A model generated the notes under the pieces. That model was not told where the DNA came from. It was given only the letters and a program-made list of their open reading frames with translations, and searched no databases. DNA of 64,000 nucleotides from Ascidia mentula (taxonomy: Eukaryota > Chordata > Ascidiacea > Phlebobranchia > Ascidiidae), in assembly GCA_947561715.1 (NCBI GenBank), contig OX387197.1, positions 22,470,266 through 22,534,265 of the forward strand. Reading direction: 5' to 3'. Position 1 is the first letter of the stretch. Each line of letters opens with the position of its first letter. Below are positions 47,242-59,928 of the stretch, piece after piece. A program made the translations under genes and the position numbers.

Positions 47242-48898
47242 GATGATCTACAGTACAATAACGAATAACAAACATTGCACAACAAAGTGATTCCCTCATC
47301 AAAACTTCCCTCCATCACTGTGCAAACACACGCACCTTTTTAAACCAGTGTTTATGCTACATATTGACAAACATTGTGAAAGCAAGTCCTAATTTAGCAA
47401 TTGTGATAGTTTAACCCAGTAAAACGCACTGTGACAAAAATTAAACACAAACCTAAACGATTAAAATTGTCTCAAGAAATACCTTTTTCTATGGTTTCTA
47501 GTCGCCTGTCATCCATTTTAAGTTCTTGAAATTAAGAAAGCCATACGTACGAGTCGCAAAACGTTTGATATAATTAAATTAATACATCTTTACTGTTTAT
47601 TTGTAACCTTGATATAAACGTTGGGAGCAACCGCAGTCTTACAAAACAACTTTTACTCTGATGCTACCTATCGTTGTAGTGGTTTATTTTGAATCGTAAT
47701 CGAAACTTATTTACCTTCTACAGGTACATATAGGTAGAGTAGTTGACTCTTGCTGTACAAAACTTCTACTGAACGTACATGTATGATAAACCAGGAAACA
47801 GGATCACACAAAACGTCGCGGTGTTTTTCCGGATGTATTGTGTAGGTGAAAAGTACGCGTGCTTGCACAAGTGGTGTCACAAACAATTGAACAAGCCTTC
47901 TTTAGAAATGTTCAAAAAATACACTTTATGTGGCACACATATCTCTGTTTGCAGTTTTTAAGTTTTTCGGTGTTGATGCCTGTCTCCAAGACTAAACGTA
48001 AAATAACTTGAATTATAATGTAAATAACTCTAAGAGTCTCAGAGATATTTAACAGCGTCTCGATAGCCTGAGCGCGAATTGAGTCTCCTCGATTGTTAAA
48101 CCTGCTTCTACCTCGTTCGATAAAAAGACCAGTTTCTGGATATCTTCCCGAAAAATTATTGTAATCATAACTGTTACCAATTCCATAAAAACGGTACATT
48201 ACACTTTCAATACAACGTTGATAGAATGTCAGCGTATAGAATGGCGAAGACTCGAATGAATTTACAGGCACACTGGGCTTTTTAAAGCTCCCCATACTGA
48301 GAGCTAATTGGTCAATAATGTCACGTCATAACACGAACCGCTCGAAGTAATATAATACAAAAACACAAAATACAGGATAATGTCAGCCAGCACACATCGA
48401 AGTTATGTATAGGTGATTCACGTGTGTCTCGTATTATCTGGGACGCATTGAAATGGTTAGTGTAACACAAGAGTTTGTATCTTGTGATAACATTTTGTAT
48501 GGTAAACACGATATTGAATGACTCGCTTTACTCGAGAACATTCCATGAGTTTATCATATGGGTCGTATGGGATTTTGCAAAACTTGTGCATTGCTGCACA
48601 CGAAACATTACGAAATATAAACACTGATTTCTGTGACGTATGTTACAATAACAAAGTCATTTATTGAAGCGTTACGGAATAACACTGTCATGGTTCACCG
48701 TTAATCCCACGCGTTACAAAGCTAAAATTATCCGATGGTGCAATGCAGGGTATGTGGAAAAAAGGTAGCGCAATAACTGCGAGGTATGCGTTTACAAAAT
48801 GTCTAAATATTCGCGGTAAAACATAAAGATTATGTTTGTTTGTTGTATGTTGCAACACGTATTAAAAATTAATATCAAAAAAACTTTTAGGAGAAGAC
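47242..48898. other. Spacer with one open frame; flank of the next pseudogene
   Basis: About 48690-48890 matches the 5' flank of the 40139 gene. The rest has no recognised family apart from the frame at 47912-48295. Confidence 0.4.
47912..48295 (-). CDS. Hypothetical open frame, 127 aa
   Basis: It starts MGSFKKPSVPVNSF and contains a Tyr/Asn/Arg-rich part (YGIGNSYDYNNFSGRY, IERGRSRFNNRG) and a hydrophobic end. It has no known domain that I can see and no copy elsewhere in the window. It may be a single-exon gene, a first exon or chance; several non-genic frames here reach similar length. Confidence 0.25.
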   Translation of the reverse strand: MGSFKKPSVPVNSFESSPFYTLTFYQRCIESVMYRFYGIGNSYDYNNFSGRYPETGLFIERGRSRFNNRGDSIRAQAIETLLNISETLRVIYIIIQVILRLVLETGINTEKLKNCKQRYVCHIKCIF

Positions 48899-50344
48899 AG
48901 GCACCAGTTTCAAGGTTACGAGTATTACATCGAATACAGTGCAGTCGGCTCTTATGCTGATGGTCAAAGTGGATGTGCTGCAAGAAATGCTAATGTAGCA
49001 AATGTTAAAACAACGCAAGTTTTCAACTTTCTTGTTGGAAAGATAAATCCAATAGGTTAAATCCAATGTATTATTTAGAAAAAGCATGGAATATTTAAAT
49101 AAATCTGGTCAATCATCGTGGATAAATTACTTGAAAACGTAATTTTGGCAGTTAGCGGTAAAAAAATATAAAAAAATATATTTGCCAAACCATTCTCTTC
49201 CTAATTCTCTGCATTAACTACACTCAGTTGCAAGCACCTTTTACCAACAGCTAATTGTAAATAGTGCTTTCTTTAGATTTCAGTCATTACATACTACGAG
49301 AGTCACAGGTACTAACAAATTTTAGTGAACAGATGGAACAAGTGTTGATGTCAACAGGAATGAGTGGTTCTTTCAGTAAGTTTTCAGTAAGTTGCAATAA
49401 ATACGTTTTTGCTTTTTAGCAGCAGCCACAGATCAACAGTCAACGACGGAAATGACTTCTTTACCAACTACACAAAAAATAACAACTGCGCAAACTTCAT
49501 GTGTAACATCACAACAAACCGAAACAGCAACAACTACATCTTTACCACGCCTTTCAACGAGTAAAGAGAAATCTGCATCTACTCCGCTTACATCAATGAA
49601 CTCTTCAAAAACGACAAAAATCAAAAATCAAATATCATTTGTATGGTATGTTTAGTTATAATTACATGCCCAGTAAAATATTTGTTTAGCTAATACGTGA
49701 GCGATAATCAACTAAAAAGCAGATTATCAACAACACAAAACAATTCTTTGCTTTGCAGTTGATCATATTATCCTAATATCTTCTGTTTCGGTCTTGTTCG
49801 TTACAAATGTCATTTGCTGTGTTGTCATCTGCAAGCTGAGAAATTAGTGAATAATTATTGGTTGTGATCGGTGAAGCATTTTGATTTTGTACCTGCATTT
49901 ATACCTTTGCCAATTTTACACCCACTGCTTCATTGCAATGCTAATTGCATTCCAATGTTATCGCATGTTGTTGACCAAAAAATCGTGGTTGGTCTCTAAC
50001 GGGCAGTCTTAATCCTTGTATCAATTCAAAATTAACCATGCCAAAACAGTATGATCTCAATCAGAATTCTTTTCGAAAGGGTTTCCCAACTAACAACACA
50101 AATAAAGCATTCTCGTCAACACACGTTTTCTGCAAATTACGAAAACTTCAAGCCAGCGCGATAACAGCAACACAACCTACATTCATACGAAGACGTATAG
50201 ATAGAGCCTAAAAATTGTAGATGGCTTACATAGATAAATTTTGCAGGCGTTTCTGCTACGTCTATCCGACGTCCATCTTACGCGAACGTGAAACTAACAA
50301 CAGCAACGACAAATCAAGCTGCTTATGTTGAATTTGTGGCATAA
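48899..50344 (+). pseudogene. Chimeric lectin pseudogene, type B front and type A back
   Basis: Its flank and exon 1-2 remnants resemble the 40139 type B gene. Exon 1 (about 48899-49055) has lost the signal peptide by deletion. Exon 2 is a fragment (about 49276-49377) with stops at the FQW position and the RNEWF insertion word typical of the 40139 gene. It then joins type A sequence: stalk exon 49420-49645 (frame off by one), TM exon from 49759 (ILISSVSVLFVTNVICCVVI) ending in a stop because the donor is lost, a tail exon near 50080-50200 with a stop, and an intact last exon (50247-50344) with YANV and YVEF. Confidence 0.75.
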
Positions 50345-51289
50345 CTAGCAGATTGTCAACATTCTCAAAACCTTTTGACTATTTTGCTGCATTTATTTGG
50401 TCGAATTATAAGTTGAGACGTCGTATCAACCTCCAACACTCCGACCAGATGGATTTCTCTGTGTTCATTTTTGGAACACTGCTCAACATTGACGTACGGT
50501 TTTGAAGGTCAACATTGCAACACATGTAACAATGTGACTTCTTTAAGATTTTGTGGCTATTATATTCTTTGCAAAGATTTTCTGCCCTGCGATTTATATG
50601 TAAATTAATGTAATAGAGACAAAAGTGCGTCACGAATGTTTTTTTGTATGCTTTTTGTATTACCTGGTAAACATCAACTGTTTCTCATTTGTAAAACATC
50701 AATGTGATGTTCGTTCGTCTTTACATGTTTTAACCAGGTGACTTGCAAGTGGATGTAGGCCTACATGTGTATGACGAGATCGTTAAAAATCGAGAATTGA
50801 GTCATAAACGCTATCTTGCACATTTGTTTGTGACAACTTGACTACACCCACACGATAAGTTCGGGAAAACATCTATGACAAAAACCTTATGATGTTGCAT
50901 GATCGTGTGTGCTGGTTTATCATGCATATGAATCAGGTAAAAAAGTTTTGTGGACAAGATGCGCAACGAATATCAAAATACAGAAAAATCTTTCGTGTCG
51001 TTAGAAAACATTAAGCATGATTTAAACACAAAGATTTAAAATACTGCAATCAATGCGACCTCGCCTGGCTGAATATTAATTTACAACAATACCAACGTTA
51101 TAGGAGCAAAAAAAACATATTAATCTTGCATTTGGTGACACCTGCGCCTGCGGTACTGCTGCAAATCCAGCAGTTTGCTTATAGTGCATGCGATCCAATG
51201 TAATTCGTCTTCCACAGTGGTGGCAAAAAATTCTGCGCCTGCCAGTTCAAAAGCTATAGTTCAGTGCTACAGTCAACCAGCTTCATTGA
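50345..51289. other. 3' flank of type A type, then R2
   Basis: The first 600 bases match the flank after 2208 and 25455. R2 begins near 51040. No gene seen. Confidence 0.45.
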
Positions 51290-52032
51290 TTATAGGTTGA
51301 AATAGGGTGCACTACTGTTCTCAATACCAACCTTAAAACAAGTGAATATGTAATATATGTCACATGCTTTGACGTACAGTTTATATGACATATTTATTCT
51401 AACGGCATATACGTCGCCACAAGCTTCATCGCGGTTTAATTCTGTGTCTTCCACAGGGACAGTATCATAACATACATCGGATTTTGGGAGTGATTTATCG
51501 CAGAAAGATTCCTCATCAATTTCAAAGTATAATTCTGCTTGCACTGATTGCTGTCTGGTCGTTCGTTTCGTTGTGTTCTGTAGATGGAGTTTCGCCGAAC
51601 AAACCACTATTATCCGGGTTTTGTCCATCAGGTGTGGATGCAACGTAGCATTGGTTGACGTAAGTTACGGTATTGGGTGGTTTATTTATAATTTTTGCTT
51701 CGTGGCCAAATTCGAATTAGCCTGAATGCCGAATCCCTATTAGGAACGTGAATTTCGATTATTTGTGCAACCTGATTTTCAAACCAAATGCCTTGTTTTT
51801 TGAAACATGCAACATACAATACACGAAAATTCAATAACATACTTGTTACATTTATCTTTCGGATAAGAAAGTTGAACGCTTGTGTTGTTTTAACATTTGA
51901 CACATTAGCATTTCTTGAAGCACATCCACTTTGAGCTTGAATATAGGAACCGGCTGCACCTTCAAACTGGTGTCAGGTTTGGGCTTTGACAACATGAACA
52001 ACACATATTATGACGCAGATGAGATCTTTCAT
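51290..52032 (-). pseudogene. Type B lectin pseudogene with large internal deletion
   Basis: Exon 1 (52032-51843) has the leader MKDLICVIICVVHVVKA, then QT followed by TGA at the Trp, and lacks the YEYYIEYS segment. About 51712 the sequence jumps to the last tail exon (KINKPPNTVTYVNQ-like, YFEI, YDTV, VYAV) with exons 2-7 gone. The tail runs into R2 sequence. It is paired in the decayed block with 7419-7632. Confidence 0.7.
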
Positions 52033-52775
52033 AACGAATTAAAAAAACATACTTCTAGTTCTGAGAGGAAAGAAAATTATGTCTTTTAATTATTCAACGA
52101 TACCTCAATCTTCGTTTCTGTTTTCAACACATTGTCTTACAGAGAGGTGGAGAGGCGTGAGGACAATGCGCAACGCTTTGAAGCAAGCCTCCTGTGAGCA
52201 ACTATTGAATAGTACGAGACCTCTTACTATGCCTACAAACTTGGTCACCCGATGAAATCGAACGGTTACGAGAAGTTATCTATAGTTTTAGCTCGTTTGC
52301 CAAGAAAATTGCTGCCACACTCTAAGCAAAGAGCACAGATTTTAAATTATGTTTAAGCAAGTCCGATTATGAAACTGTGTTTTAGCGAATTTCCATCGTT
52401 TTGTCACGAAAGTTCTTGTATAACAGTTTTAGAGAAGAACGGCCCCTATGCCTGCTTCTTCGTCACTGACAACATTACATACACCTAACACATACAAAAC
52501 ATTGCAGAGGAGTGTGCGTAGGATATCATAATGTAAAACACAGACAACACTTGTTGTGACGTCACAAGAGAAAATAATATAAGGATGATTTGATATTCAA
52601 GTGGCTTAGCCGTAGTTCTGCGCATATAATGTCATGCACGTTGATAAATACTCAACACAATTTACTTTCAATCTTTCAAAAGGCTGTACGAGAACTTTTG
52701 GCCTTCTCTATGGATAAACAAGTCCATCAATAAAACTCTATTTGAAATATACATTTACTGTTGAATACCAAATGT
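52033..52775. other. Flank shared with 7640-8400
   Basis: This is a diverged third copy of the flank upstream of the type B genes, with an R1-like variant near 52480-52610 (gtgacgtcacaag). No gene seen. Confidence 0.45.
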
Positions 52776-53930
52776 TTATTGGTCGATTGTTTTCCTTTTC
52801 TTGGTAACAACTGCATATATGTCGCTATACATTTCCCATCGGTTTGATTGACGTAAATTGGGTTGTAAGGTTCCTTGCTCGTAATCTTTAACTCGTCTGT
52901 CAGTAACAGTATATTCGTATAAAAGCGTAGTAATCTCAGAAGAAGCTTTTGGCAAGTTTTTTATTACTGGTCTTACCAATTTCAGCATGTTCGTGCGGTT
53001 TCAGCTTTTTCGATCTATGGGAATATGATTTTATTAAATGATAATTAAAGCAACCTTTGAATGCTGTAAGTGATCTGTTTTAGTCAAGCACTGTCACAGA
53101 GTGGACACGCACAAATATTTGATAAACAATCATCTTATATTAGCAAAGTTTTTACAAACGAAAAAAAATATGTCAAAAAACATGTTTATACTTTATCCGT
53201 TTGTGAAAATAAATGGTTGTGGCGATGCTGATTGCAAGGAAAGCAATTCCCACCAAAGAGGCAATAAGAGCATACGAAACTACACCAGTAGTTTTATCAA
53301 CTGGAAAAAGAAAAATTATAAAAACATAGAAGTGCAAAACTTAAAAACAATCAAAAAATTCTATATTTTAATGTTTCTTTCCAGCTTTATCTGTGTTTTT
53401 AGAAGCACGTAACCAACGAGCAGAAGTACCTTTTTACGGTAACTTCAATTATTTTATTAATTATGCTCCTAACTACTGTACGGTTTGTATTGATTTGAGC
53501 CTATAATTAAAAGTTGCTTCAAAAATGAAAGAAACATTTAAAGTGTGCGGGAAAAATGCTTGCTATGCAGTCCTGCATCACCGAATCGACCCACCTTTAA
53601 GTGACGTTTCATTCAAAACTTCTTTCATTTCTTCAACTGCTTCAAAATTGGTTGTAAAAGGAATGGTTAAAGCACTTTTTATAATTTCTACAGGACGTGA
53701 CGTTCGCGTGGTCGTTTTGATAACCGTGGCAGCTGATAGATAACGCATAAATATACTGGTATAATAAATTTGTACGTTTTTAATGCTGTCATGTCATAAA
53801 GCTCTTTGACGAATATATCTAGATGTGCGGGATGTACAATTAACATCTATCCATCCGAAATTTGAATCAAGGTCAAAATCCAACCCTTGTACCACCGATG
53901 TGAAACGAAAAGGGAACATCAAAACAAATG
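52776..53930 (-). pseudogene. Type B lectin pseudogene, TM and tail kept
   Basis: From right to left: a CTLD exon 2 remnant (about 53920-53808) with a large internal deletion; a TM exon (53300 to about 53191) in frame, YALIASLVGIAFLAISIATT then HKRIK; and a tail exon from 52896 that starts DELKITSKEP and keeps IYVNQTDG, then loses about 160 nt relative to 31175-31395 and changes frame. The old last word DIYAVVT is still readable in another frame. No exon 1. Confidence 0.7.
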
Positions 53931-54965
53931 GTTTGTAAACTCATCGTGTGATGTACAAATAAACAAGAAATCTTTTGTTAAGCATAATTTATGATCGTCC
54001 ATAATCACACCCAACTACACTAACAAGACCTAAGGTCGAAGCAGTGGCCATATGTGTATGCAGCTCACACTATAATTTATGTTGTTTAAAACACTTGCAT
54101 AACATTCAATCGAAAGTCACTCTCTTGTAAAAAAAACTTTGATCAGCTAATCTTAGCGGAATGCCAATAACCCTGAATAATCGTCAAAGATCACCTTGTA
54201 TAGGCAAGTTCAGTGGGGCGGTCTACCTAGTCATGCGATAGCAGGTGCCAAAGTAATAATTTCAAAGCTCTTTTACAGAGGGCTACAGAGAGGGTGTACA
54301 CACTGATTCGAAGTATTTAGTTTCATCTCGGCAGTGGCACTGGGCTAGCGTTTAAACTACCTTTCGGTCATCTCGTCGATCCGGGACATCCTGGGCTCGA
54401 ATACCTTTATGTCGCCAAGGACCATTACAATGTTTATTACAAAATGCACTCTATGGTATACCACTACCTGACGAAAAGTTTTTAAACTACACAATATGGA
54501 TAAGAAGTTAATATTCCGATCTCAGTATACGATACGCACTTTGTTTAGGCAACGATCCTCCACGCTACTCCACGCTACGCCTGTATTTTCAAGTTTGCCT
54601 TTATTGGCATTTAGGAAAACGTTACGTTACACAAAACAAAAGTTATTGTAAATATGTGGTAAATAGAAACTACATGATGATTCCATTGGAAATATAAACA
54701 TAGTGGTAGCAAGCCACAAACCTACAAAGATTGATATCGCAAATAAACACCAACATGCTTCGAAAATTATTGTTACCCACGGGGTTAAAAATATCATTGT
54801 GTGTGGTATAAAAGTTCACATAACAGTTAACTCTGCATTTAGGTGTACGTAGCTCACAGTGTGGGTTGAAATCCTTCGCCTGTTCGTATGGTTGTAAAGC
54901 AAGCGTTGCAAAGTGAATCAATTTATTATGCAGTGCTTGATATCCAGTCATTTGCATCAGTCGTG
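53931..54965. other. Flank shared with 8840-10490
   Basis: It matches 8840-9330 (ggcggtctacctagt, gatgcgatagcaggtgcc) and then 9890-10490. The conserved box gtgggttgaaatcc lies near 54862, but the second box is weakened (caaagtgaatcaa). No gene seen. Confidence 0.45.
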
Positions 54966-55523
54966 ATGATGGAAATATACAAGATTTTGATTTGTATTGC
55001 TTGTGCGGTTTTATCAGTTAAGATTTAAACATGGCATCAGTTTGAAGGTTACGTCTATCACATTGAATATATTTCAGTCACTTCCTATGCTCAAGCCCAA
55101 GGTGGATGTGCTGCAAGAAATGCTAATGTGGCAAATTTTAAAACAACACAAGTGTTTAACTTTCTTGTTAGAAAGGATAAACGTAACAGGTGAACAGTAA
55201 ACATACTGGATATTTTACAATGTCAGCAAAAATATTTAAAATTAACTTCTGTTGTTTTTAGTCGCAGTGGGCATATTACTTGACAACGTAATTGTCACAA
55301 CTTGTGATGAAAACCAGATTTAAAATTATGTAATATGTGTTGATAGTGTAGGCATCTGTACGTTACCAACATTCAAAATTTGATTATGGCAAACACTTTT
55401 TCAGATGTTCCCTACTCGTTTTGCATTGGTGCAGCGAGGGTCACAGACACACAACTTCGGTGGACAGATGGAACGGGTGTTGATGTAGCACAGTGGGGTG
55501 GTGGCCCATGGGTATTGTGTAAG
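54966..55523 (+). pseudogene. Type A lectin pseudogene cut by a duplication boundary
   Basis: Exon 1 begins with a leader like that of the 199 gene (MMEIYKILICIACAVLSVK), then a TAA where the family has AQ. Exon 2 starts at 55405 with DVPYSF, and after about 110 nt breaks off at the left end of the duplicate of 12673-17890. Confidence 0.75.
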
Positions 55524-56273
55524 TTTATCTTTGTGTAAGTTTAGACATCGAAATAACTTTTAACATTGCGACCAGATGGATTTCTCTGGGTTTATATTTG
55601 AAAAACTGAATAACATTGACATATAGTTTTCAAGATCAACATTGCAACACACCAAATGATGTTTAAATTAATGCAATAACGTTGAAAGACACAATGAATG
55701 TTTTTTTTTGTGTTCTTTTTGTAGATACTTTGCAAATATCAACTGTTTCTCCTTTGCAAAACAATCACTTGGAGTTTAATGTACAATCAGTTCTAAATAT
55801 ATTTACCACAGGTGACTTTCAAGTGGATGTAAGCCTACGTATAGACGAGAATATCTCATAAATTGAATTGAGTCGGAAACGCTGTTGATTGCTCACAAAA
55901 AGGCTATGGTAACGTTGTTCATGCAGTTGGCTTCTGTTTCATGTTGGCGATCCGTATTACTGCAGTTCTTTCATTTCGTTGTTAAATGATATTTTGCGTT
56001 CATTCGTGGTGAGAAACTGTAAAAACAACTTATGTGCTAGCTCACGTAGATTCCACCCACACGTCGCAACAGGAAAACCACTGTGACGTTTTGTGTGACA
56101 TGATGCTATTTGCTGGTTGATCATACAAGTCAGTAAAGTCGTTTTGTGTCGTAAGAGTCAACTACTGAGCTATAGGAAATAAGTATTACTACAGTAATTA
56201 AGGGGAAGTTTTGACAAATAAATCACCTTACTGTGCAATGTTTATTGAACTTATTATATTTTAGATTATTATA

Positions 56274-58318
56274 ATGGGAATGCTTGCGATCTTTAGTTTT
56301 ATCGTTTTGTCAGTTTTACGTGTCAATGCACAAACCTGGCACCAGTTTCAAGGTTACGATTATTACATCGAATACAGTGCAGTCAGTTCTTATGCTCAAG
56401 CTCAAAGTGGATGTGCTGCAAGAAATGCTAATGTGGCAAATGTTAAAACAACTGAAGTGTTCAACTTTCTGGTGGGAAAGATAAGCGTAACAGGTGAACA
56501 TTATTTAAATTCCAGTAAATTGATAATTTTCTCGTGAATAAAATGTCTGAAAACTGAAAATAGGTTTTAGCCACAAAGTATCATGATAAATTTGTTACTA
56601 AAGTGTTTGTTCTTTCGATGTACAACAACAAATGCGCACCTTTTGTTTAAAAGGATTTCATTTTTCTGACGTTTCGCCTGTACCAACGACTAGGTTTCTT
56701 CAGAGAATAACACAAATGCAGTAGCGAACCCAAAGGCAAGGAAATTACTCGTCAAAAAGTACATAAGGGGTGCAACTGCTAAAATACAGCTGGGACGTAA
56801 ATCAAAAGAAAGCAAAAACAGGGTTTGTTAAATCGCCTGTTCCTCAGACATTCCTTACTCGTTTTACATCGGTGCTACGAGAGTCAAAGGAACCAACAGG
56901 TTTCAATGGACAGATGGAACAAGTGTTGATGTAGCACAGTGGAATGCAGGGGAACCACTCAACTCAGGAGGAAATGAGGATTGTGTGATAATGGGTTGGA
57001 TTTATGAACTTGATTCAACATTCAGATGGAGAGATATTTCCTGTTCGGCTGGATACACATCGAGATATGTTTGTCAAAGTAAGTAGAAATCATAACTTAA
57101 ATATTGCTCTCCTGACAGATTTACGTAAGAATAATCGTCAATAATAAATGTTATGCGATTCCATCAGGACAAATCATTGTTAAATGTCACGCTGTTTCAA
57201 ACTTGGACTGTATCACATGTGCTTGATATTTACGACAAACAAAGTCACCAATATGAAAGGCTGTTGAACAAGTGGAATTACACCAATATGAAAGGCCGTT
57301 GAACAGTTATGTGTTTTCAATAAATCTGACATTAGATTAAAAACATAAATACCAATATTTTGTTCTGAATCCTTCACGTAGATTATCTGTAGTTGCCTCA
57401 ATTCGGCTACGAAAAGCATGTCAACACACACTACAGTACATTGTAACATTAATATTTATTTTACAGAAATCAAAACACAACAACGACTAAATTGAGTCTT
57501 GTAACAACAAAAGAGTCGACCACTGCATCTACGTCACCTGCAATAACACAAGCAGCAACTACCCGTCAATCAACAGACAGATCCAAACCTGCGTCCACTC
57601 CACATGCATCCCCGCGTACATCTCAGTCTACAATGAACAACCGAGGATCGTATGGTATGTGTCGTAGTACCGAAAGTTCATTATCAAACAAAACCCAAAT
57701 TTTTTTCTCAGAATTTTGTAATTATGTTGTTAATATTAGATTCAACAACAAAAGAAAGTTCAATTCCTGGCTTACAAAATGCAGGAACGACTGATAGCAC
57801 TTTTATTAAAGGTAAGCTGAAAATTTTCTAATTATAAATTTTGATATGTATGTTAAGCTGGAATATCTCATCAAATGATTGTTTCCTCGGTAGATCCCAT
57901 TTATGTATGTATTATTGTGATCCTGGTTATAACAAACATTGTTTCAAGTCTTGTGATCTGGAAACAGCGGAATGACAAACGGTAAAATTACAATCGAACT
58001 CACGAAACAATTTTGATCTTAAAAAAGCATTTTACTCAGGGGCGAACCACAAAGCAGCGCAGAAAATGAAAGTGTTCGCCAAAGAGCGACTGCAGAGACC
58101 TGCGAAAACCCTGCCCCACAACAACAAAATCAACACGCATACGAAGAAATATCAGGTACGACGTTATGAAATCAATATTCATGTCCGCGATTAAGAAAAA
58201 CATCACCGTTTTAGGTGTTGCTGCAACTGGTGGATCTGGGTCGAGAAATCCAAGTTACGTGAATGTGAAAGGATCTGCAACAAATGAAGATGCTGCTTAC
58301 ATAACGTTTTCTGTCTAG
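56274..58318 (+). pseudogene. Duplicate of the 13484 gene with a stalk frameshift
   Basis: Exons: 56274-56493, 56848-57078, 57467-57654, 57740-57811, 57894-57981, 58040-58155, 58215-58318. The CTLD (GEPLN, WRD), TM and tail (TCEN, YEEI, PSYVNV, YITF) are all open and almost identical to the source copy. Stalk exon 3 is 188 nt instead of 192: a 4-nt loss near its start gives an early TGA. Because exon 3 is symmetric, skipping it would give a receptor with a shorter stalk. Intron 2 has an extra 36-bp tandem duplication near 57245-57300. Confidence 0.75.
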
Positions 58319-58835
58319 TTCACAGAGTCGCACGCAGTAATTGAACTTGTTGGTGTGCTTCAATGTGTATTTGCTCAATGATAATTTGGTGATGACGACG
58401 CTGTTACGCTTTAATGTCACATACCTTCCGTAATTTGTGCCTTTTTCTTGCAGCTACTTTATCACAAATGTATTTTAATCATCGACCTACGGTGGCTACG
58501 CAGTGCTTGTGTCTATTGTTGGTCAAGATTACATTTCGTTCTAGACAAGTTTGTTCGGATTAAAACTATTTGCCAACTGAATCTTGCAGAGAGACAGTTA
58601 AACGAATTGTGAATTATACTGAATTTTTTCTGATTTATGCTGCATGCGATAATGCATGTAAAAGTATATTTGCTCTAAAAGAAACTCCGATTGTCTTACG
58701 GTCCCACAGACACCGAAAACACAAAATTCGCTTAAATGAACGACTTAAACAAAACATAATAGGATGTAATTGACTGTTTATGGAATAGGGTCGAACGTCA
58801 TGGTGTTACATTCACAATATATTGCAGTATTATAG
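58319..58835. other. 3' flank, duplicate of 15525-16041
   Basis: A near-identical copy; no gene seen. Confidence 0.5.
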
Positions 58836-59021
58836 CAGTGATTCCCAACCTTTTTGTGGTTGCGTACCACTTGGAGGTGAAACAATTTCGACGCGTACCG
58901 CCTATTTGAGAAGTAAGGGGATGAAGTAGAAAACATTTTGATATTACGATTTTTTAAATTCGAACTATATCCGCTAATTACGTAAGATGATCGCTTACCA
59001 CCTAGAAAGCCGGAAACACTG
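58836..59021. mobile_element. hAT-like MITE, duplicated copy
   Basis: The same element as at 16042-16235 with the same flanking 8-bp repeats, so it was copied with the block and did not jump again. A few bases shorter through small internal deletions. Confidence 0.7.
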
Positions 59022-59908
59022 TATTAGAGTAGAGTGAAAGCATATTTTTACACAAAAGTGGATAAAACAGATACCTGTCCACAAGCCGATAACGACACAG
59101 CTCAACTTTCCAACAAAACCGCGACCAAACACAAATTTAGGAATTTTTAAGTACATTATAAACACCCGTAATAAATAAATTAATGCAAGCCTAGAGCCTC
59201 TTAATACAAAATCCAAAATAAAGCCCATTCATTTCAACATTTTACACAAAGATAAATTCTTCTTAACCGGAACAGCTGCATGACGAAAAGTAGACTTACG
59301 CCGTCTAGCGGACACGACTCGACTGAAGCGTGCAAAATAAGCGGCAGTATTGAGCACGTTCCAGGCTCATCGAAGAACAATTTCGTTGTAAGGTGGGCGG
59401 GGTATTGGCAATATCGGTCAAGCGACCGTCCCAGATACCTAGAAGAAAATATGATCGGGATTCGTGCCCAGGACATCCTGGGTTCAAATCACGGAGTATA
59501 AAAAATCGTTGTAAGGTCTGGCAAGTTTAGTCGATCCACATCGTGCTGAAGTTCAGAAGGCAGCAGCCACTCGGGCCATGACGCCAAACCGTGGACAAAC
59601 GTGGACAAGAACACAATGTACCTGGACATTTCGCCTAACACACCGCCGCTTTAAGGCAAAAGTATAAATAAATAGCCAAAAGGGGCATGATATCACTTTC
59701 CTAGAAGCACTTTTTTGTGGTTGTGAACAAATCTTTCACTCTGCAATTGCCCCCGCCATACCCCCTTCTGACGCTGTACTTATACCTTTAGTTGCTTGCT
59801 TATAGATTGCAAGAAAACGAGTAGTCGTTGATATTTCTTGTTGGTTATAATTCATAATGTATGCGCAGAAAGCATTGGGCTGATAACAGTACAAGACACT
59901 TTCGGTAT
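59022..59908. other. Spacer, duplicate of 16236-17127
   Basis: A near-identical copy of the source spacer; no gene seen. Confidence 0.5.
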
Positions 59909-59928
59909 ACCAACAAGAAATATCAACG
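59909..59928 (+). other. Inverted templated insertion at a deletion junction
   Basis: accaacaagaaatatcaacg (20 nt) is the exact reverse complement of 59826-59845, about 65-80 nt upstream. It sits exactly where the duplicate lacks about 560 bp of the source block. Confidence 0.75.

Noticed and set aside
13484-58318. The two near-identical blocks as allelic copies misassembled in tandem
   Set aside because: Their flanks differ (54966 pseudogene versus the 10491 gene), and the second has its own deletion scar and junction, which fits a true duplication. Misassembly is not fully excluded.
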